From Aquiflexum balticum DSM 16537 (GTDB lineage Bacteria > Bacteroidota > Bacteroidia > Cytophagales > Cyclobacteriaceae): DNA of 64,000 nt. Positions within the stretch are counted from its first letter, which is position 1. Every line of letters starts with the position of its first letter. The notes beneath the pieces are model-generated. The model saw only the letters and a list, made by a program, of their open reading frames with translations, made no database searches and had not been told where the DNA came from. The position numbers and the translations under genes are program-made. Shown here one piece after another: positions 62,261-64,000 of the stretch. The stretch covers positions 2,246,001 to 2,310,000 of the forward strand of contig NZ_LT838813.1 in NCBI RefSeq assembly GCF_900176595.1, written 5' to 3'.

Positions 62261-64000
62261 ATGAAAAAGTCACTTTTCATTATTGTCCTTTTTGGTTTAT
62301 TTACTAATGGAGGTTTCGCATCCATTCTGAAAACTGCCTTCGAAAAAGAAGAATTCGAGTCTGTACATGCTATGTTTTATCAGACGGATGAAAATTTTTC
62401 CATCACAGGTCCGAATGAATTGTGTATGTATAATGGAAATGTAATTGGAGAATTCTTTGGAGGAGGTTTGTCTACAGATGTTTTTAGGTGGAGAGTCATT
62501 CATTCCGATGGAAGTATTTTGGTGGATAGGGTTGGGGCTTTTCAAACTTTTAACCATACTTTCTCTGAGGCGGGTTTTTTTGATATAGAATTGACAGTAA
62601 GGAGAGGCGCAAATCAGATGTTTTCCGGCACAAAAACAATCAAAATCAATCCTGATCCTGATTTGGTCTTGGCGGGTTCGTATTTGCTTTGCGAGAATGG
62701 AACAGCTACCCTGACATTGCTCAATCCTGAATCTGATGTGAGTTCCTATCAAATTGAATGGTTTGATGGTAATGGAAATACTATTGGAACCGAAAATTCG
62801 ATAGTAGTTGATAAACCTGATAATTACAGGGTAGATTTCAACAAAACAAGCGGAGAACTAGGTACTCCAGTTTGCCATTTAAGTCTTTCTACTTTTGTGT
62901 ATCAGCCAAAAGATTATTCTATTTCCATAAGTGAATCTGAGGTTTGTTTTTCCGGAACGGATATTACCGTGTCAGCAAGTGGTGGAGCTTTCGGAAGTTG
63001 GTTTTATCAAAAGGAAGGAACTGAAGTGAAGGAATTATTGGGTGAAGGTAATGAATTGGTATTTAGAAGAGGTGTTTTGGATGGTCCAGGTAATTACGAT
63101 ATTATTTTTGAAGTTGATAATAGCGCTAATGAATATTGCAAATTATCAGATTCAGTAACTTTAAATTTAATTGTGCAGCCAAGTTTCCGTTTTTATTTTG
63201 AAAGTGGGTCTGAAACCTGTGGTAGCGAAGATGGAGTTTTGGTCATTCTTCCTTCAGTGGATTTGGATTATGTGCAATTAAGGAAAGATAATGAAAATCT
63301 TACCCGTTTATTTAATCTCAAGCAAGGTGAGGAATTTAGGATATCGGGCTTGAAAGCTGGGGTATATAGAGCATCCGGAGGAATAGGCTCCTGTACCACT
63401 GGAAGGTCTGCAGCTGTACCCCATTCAAATCCAGGACCTGATTTGCTTTATTCACTTGAAGAAATCATTGGTGAAACCTGCAATGAAACAGGGAAGATAA
63501 ATGGAAGTTTTAAAGTTAAAATGCTGGAGGAAGGGGTAGGCAGGAATTTTATAATTTACAATTCGAATGGAGTTTCAATACAGTCAGGAGCAATAGAAAA
63601 TAATGAGTTTGAATTCACGGGTCCTTCCGGGAATTTTTATTTTGAAATTATAAATCAAGAAGGTTGTGTAAATCCAAGTCCTGAAAGAATCAGAATTGAA
63701 AGTAAGGGACAGGTTTCTTTTTCAGTGCCAACAAGGATTACCGTTTGTGAAACATTTGATTTTATCCCCGATACCAATGAGGATCTGATTTTCACCTTGA
63801 CATTTCCCGATAATTCAACAGAAATCAAAAAAGCAGGAGAATCATTTGTTCTGAATCAAGAAGGTACTTATACCCTGAAAGGTATTGATGCTGATTTAGA
63901 GAGAGCTTTCTGTCCCAGAGAATCCAGTTTTATAGTCAATTTGACTTCTCCTGTAGCATATGAACCTGAATTGGTTTCAAAGGATTGTTTTGGCAATCAG
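62261..64000 (+). CDS. T9SS-type secreted protein, 3' end outside the window
   Basis: An open frame of 580 codons without a stop to the last base; the gene continues beyond the window. It begins with a signal peptide (MKKSLFIIVLFGLFTNGGFA). The rest consists of repeated beta-sandwich (PKD/Ig-like) blocks with paired cysteines. Blocks such as SWFYQKEGTEVKELLGEGNE and VSFSVPTRITVCETFDF match in order EWFYQAQGTQNRVPLGEFF and VVFSVPTDLNACGRFVY of the 1834-residue protein, so the two are paralogues. A C-terminal sorting domain is expected but unseen. Confidence 0.85.
   Translation, partial: MKKSLFIIVLFGLFTNGGFASILKTAFEKEEFESVHAMFYQTDENFSITGPNELCMYNGNVIGEFFGGGLSTDVFRWRVIHSDGSILVDRVGAFQTFNHTFSEAGFFDIELTVRRGANQMFSGTKTIKINPDPDLVLAGSYLLCENGTATLTLLNPESDVSSYQIEWFDGNGNTIGTENSIVVDKPDNYRVDFNKTSGELGTPVCHLSLSTFVYQPKDYSISISESEVCFSGTDITVSASGGAFGSWFYQKEGTEVKELLGEGNELVFRRGVLDGPGNYDIIFEVDNSANEYCKLSDSVTLNLIVQPSFRFYFESGSETCGSEDGVLVILPSVDLDYVQLRKDNENLTRLFNLKQGEEFRISGLKAGVYRASGGIGSCTTGRSAAVPHSNPGPDLLYSLEEIIGETCNETGKINGSFKVKMLEEGVGRNFIIYNSNGVSIQSGAIENNEFEFTGPSGNFYFEIINQEGCVNPSPERIRIESKGQVSFSVPTRITVCETFDFIPDTNEDLIFTLTFPDNSTEIKKAGESFVLNQEGTYTLKGIDADLERAFCPRESSFIVNLTSPVAYEPELVSKDCFGNQ

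Overview
The window looks like chromosomal DNA of a Bacteroidota bacterium, most likely order Cytophagales and close to the Cyclobacteriaceae (Algoriphagus/Aquiflexum-like). The evidence is a type IX secretion (T9SS) PorP/SprF protein beside giant surface proteins with a type B sorting domain, a periplasmic-propeller sensor kinase, Bacteroidota-type TAnnTTTG promoter matches, and many Bacteroidota-restricted DUF families. Genus assignment is inference. I see no phage, insertion sequence, CRISPR array, rRNA or tRNA gene.

Layout. 0-10 kb: radC, a DUF1684 gene, a decayed repeat-rich gap (1.7-3.2 kb), a lipoprotein plus outer-membrane barrel pair, then the housekeeping run pheT - small coiled coil - zapA - rny. 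10-20 kb: an MtfA-like peptidase, an M20 peptidase, an orphan HicB, a DUF4221-like lipoprotein, an ABC-F ATPase, a small coiled-coil gene, an AAA/DUF4143 ATPase, a MutS C-terminal remnant and a retinol-saturase-like flavoprotein. 20-27 kb: a Crp-family regulator, small envelope proteins (including a Bor-like lipoprotein), a YdeI-like protein, an MscS channel and sucD. 27-34 kb: a large propeller sensor kinase, a receiver-kinase fusion, and an ABC ATPase / FtsX-like permease / DUF3299-like trio resembling the zinc-linked Zrg/PA4064-PA4066 system. 34-39 kb: a minus-strand DUF1592 - DUF1552 - PSCyt1 membrane protein operon.

39.5-52.7 kb is the most coherent accessory region. It holds two divergent operons plus a third, with two GMC flavoprotein / Tat-exported gluconate-dehydrogenase-subunit-3 pairs, a lipoprotein cytochrome c, a DUF1080 (3-keto-disaccharide hydrolase family) lipoprotein, three xylose-isomerase-like TIM barrels, a Gfo/Idh/MocA oxidoreductase and a nucleoside-symporter-family transporter. 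Together they read as a periplasmic pathway that oxidises sugars or glycosides at C3, passes electrons through a possible Fe-S cluster to cytochrome c, cleaves the 3-keto-glycoside, imports the product and reduces or isomerises it in the cytosol. A sterol-desaturase-like hydroxylase and a small secreted protein lie between the second and third operons.

52.9-64 kb: a disordered charged protein, a Ste24-like M48 protease, and a T9SS region. In that region PorP/SprF diverges from an 1834-residue type B cargo protein, followed by yaaA and then a second, paralogous cargo-like protein that runs off the window end.

Many intergenic gaps carry degenerate short repeats (GACCGA hexamer runs, AAGAnnC heptamer runs, ATATCGC-type runs, and palindromes such as TCCCGATAGCTATCGGGA). 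One palindrome appears to sit as an insertion inside a duplicated intergenic unit.
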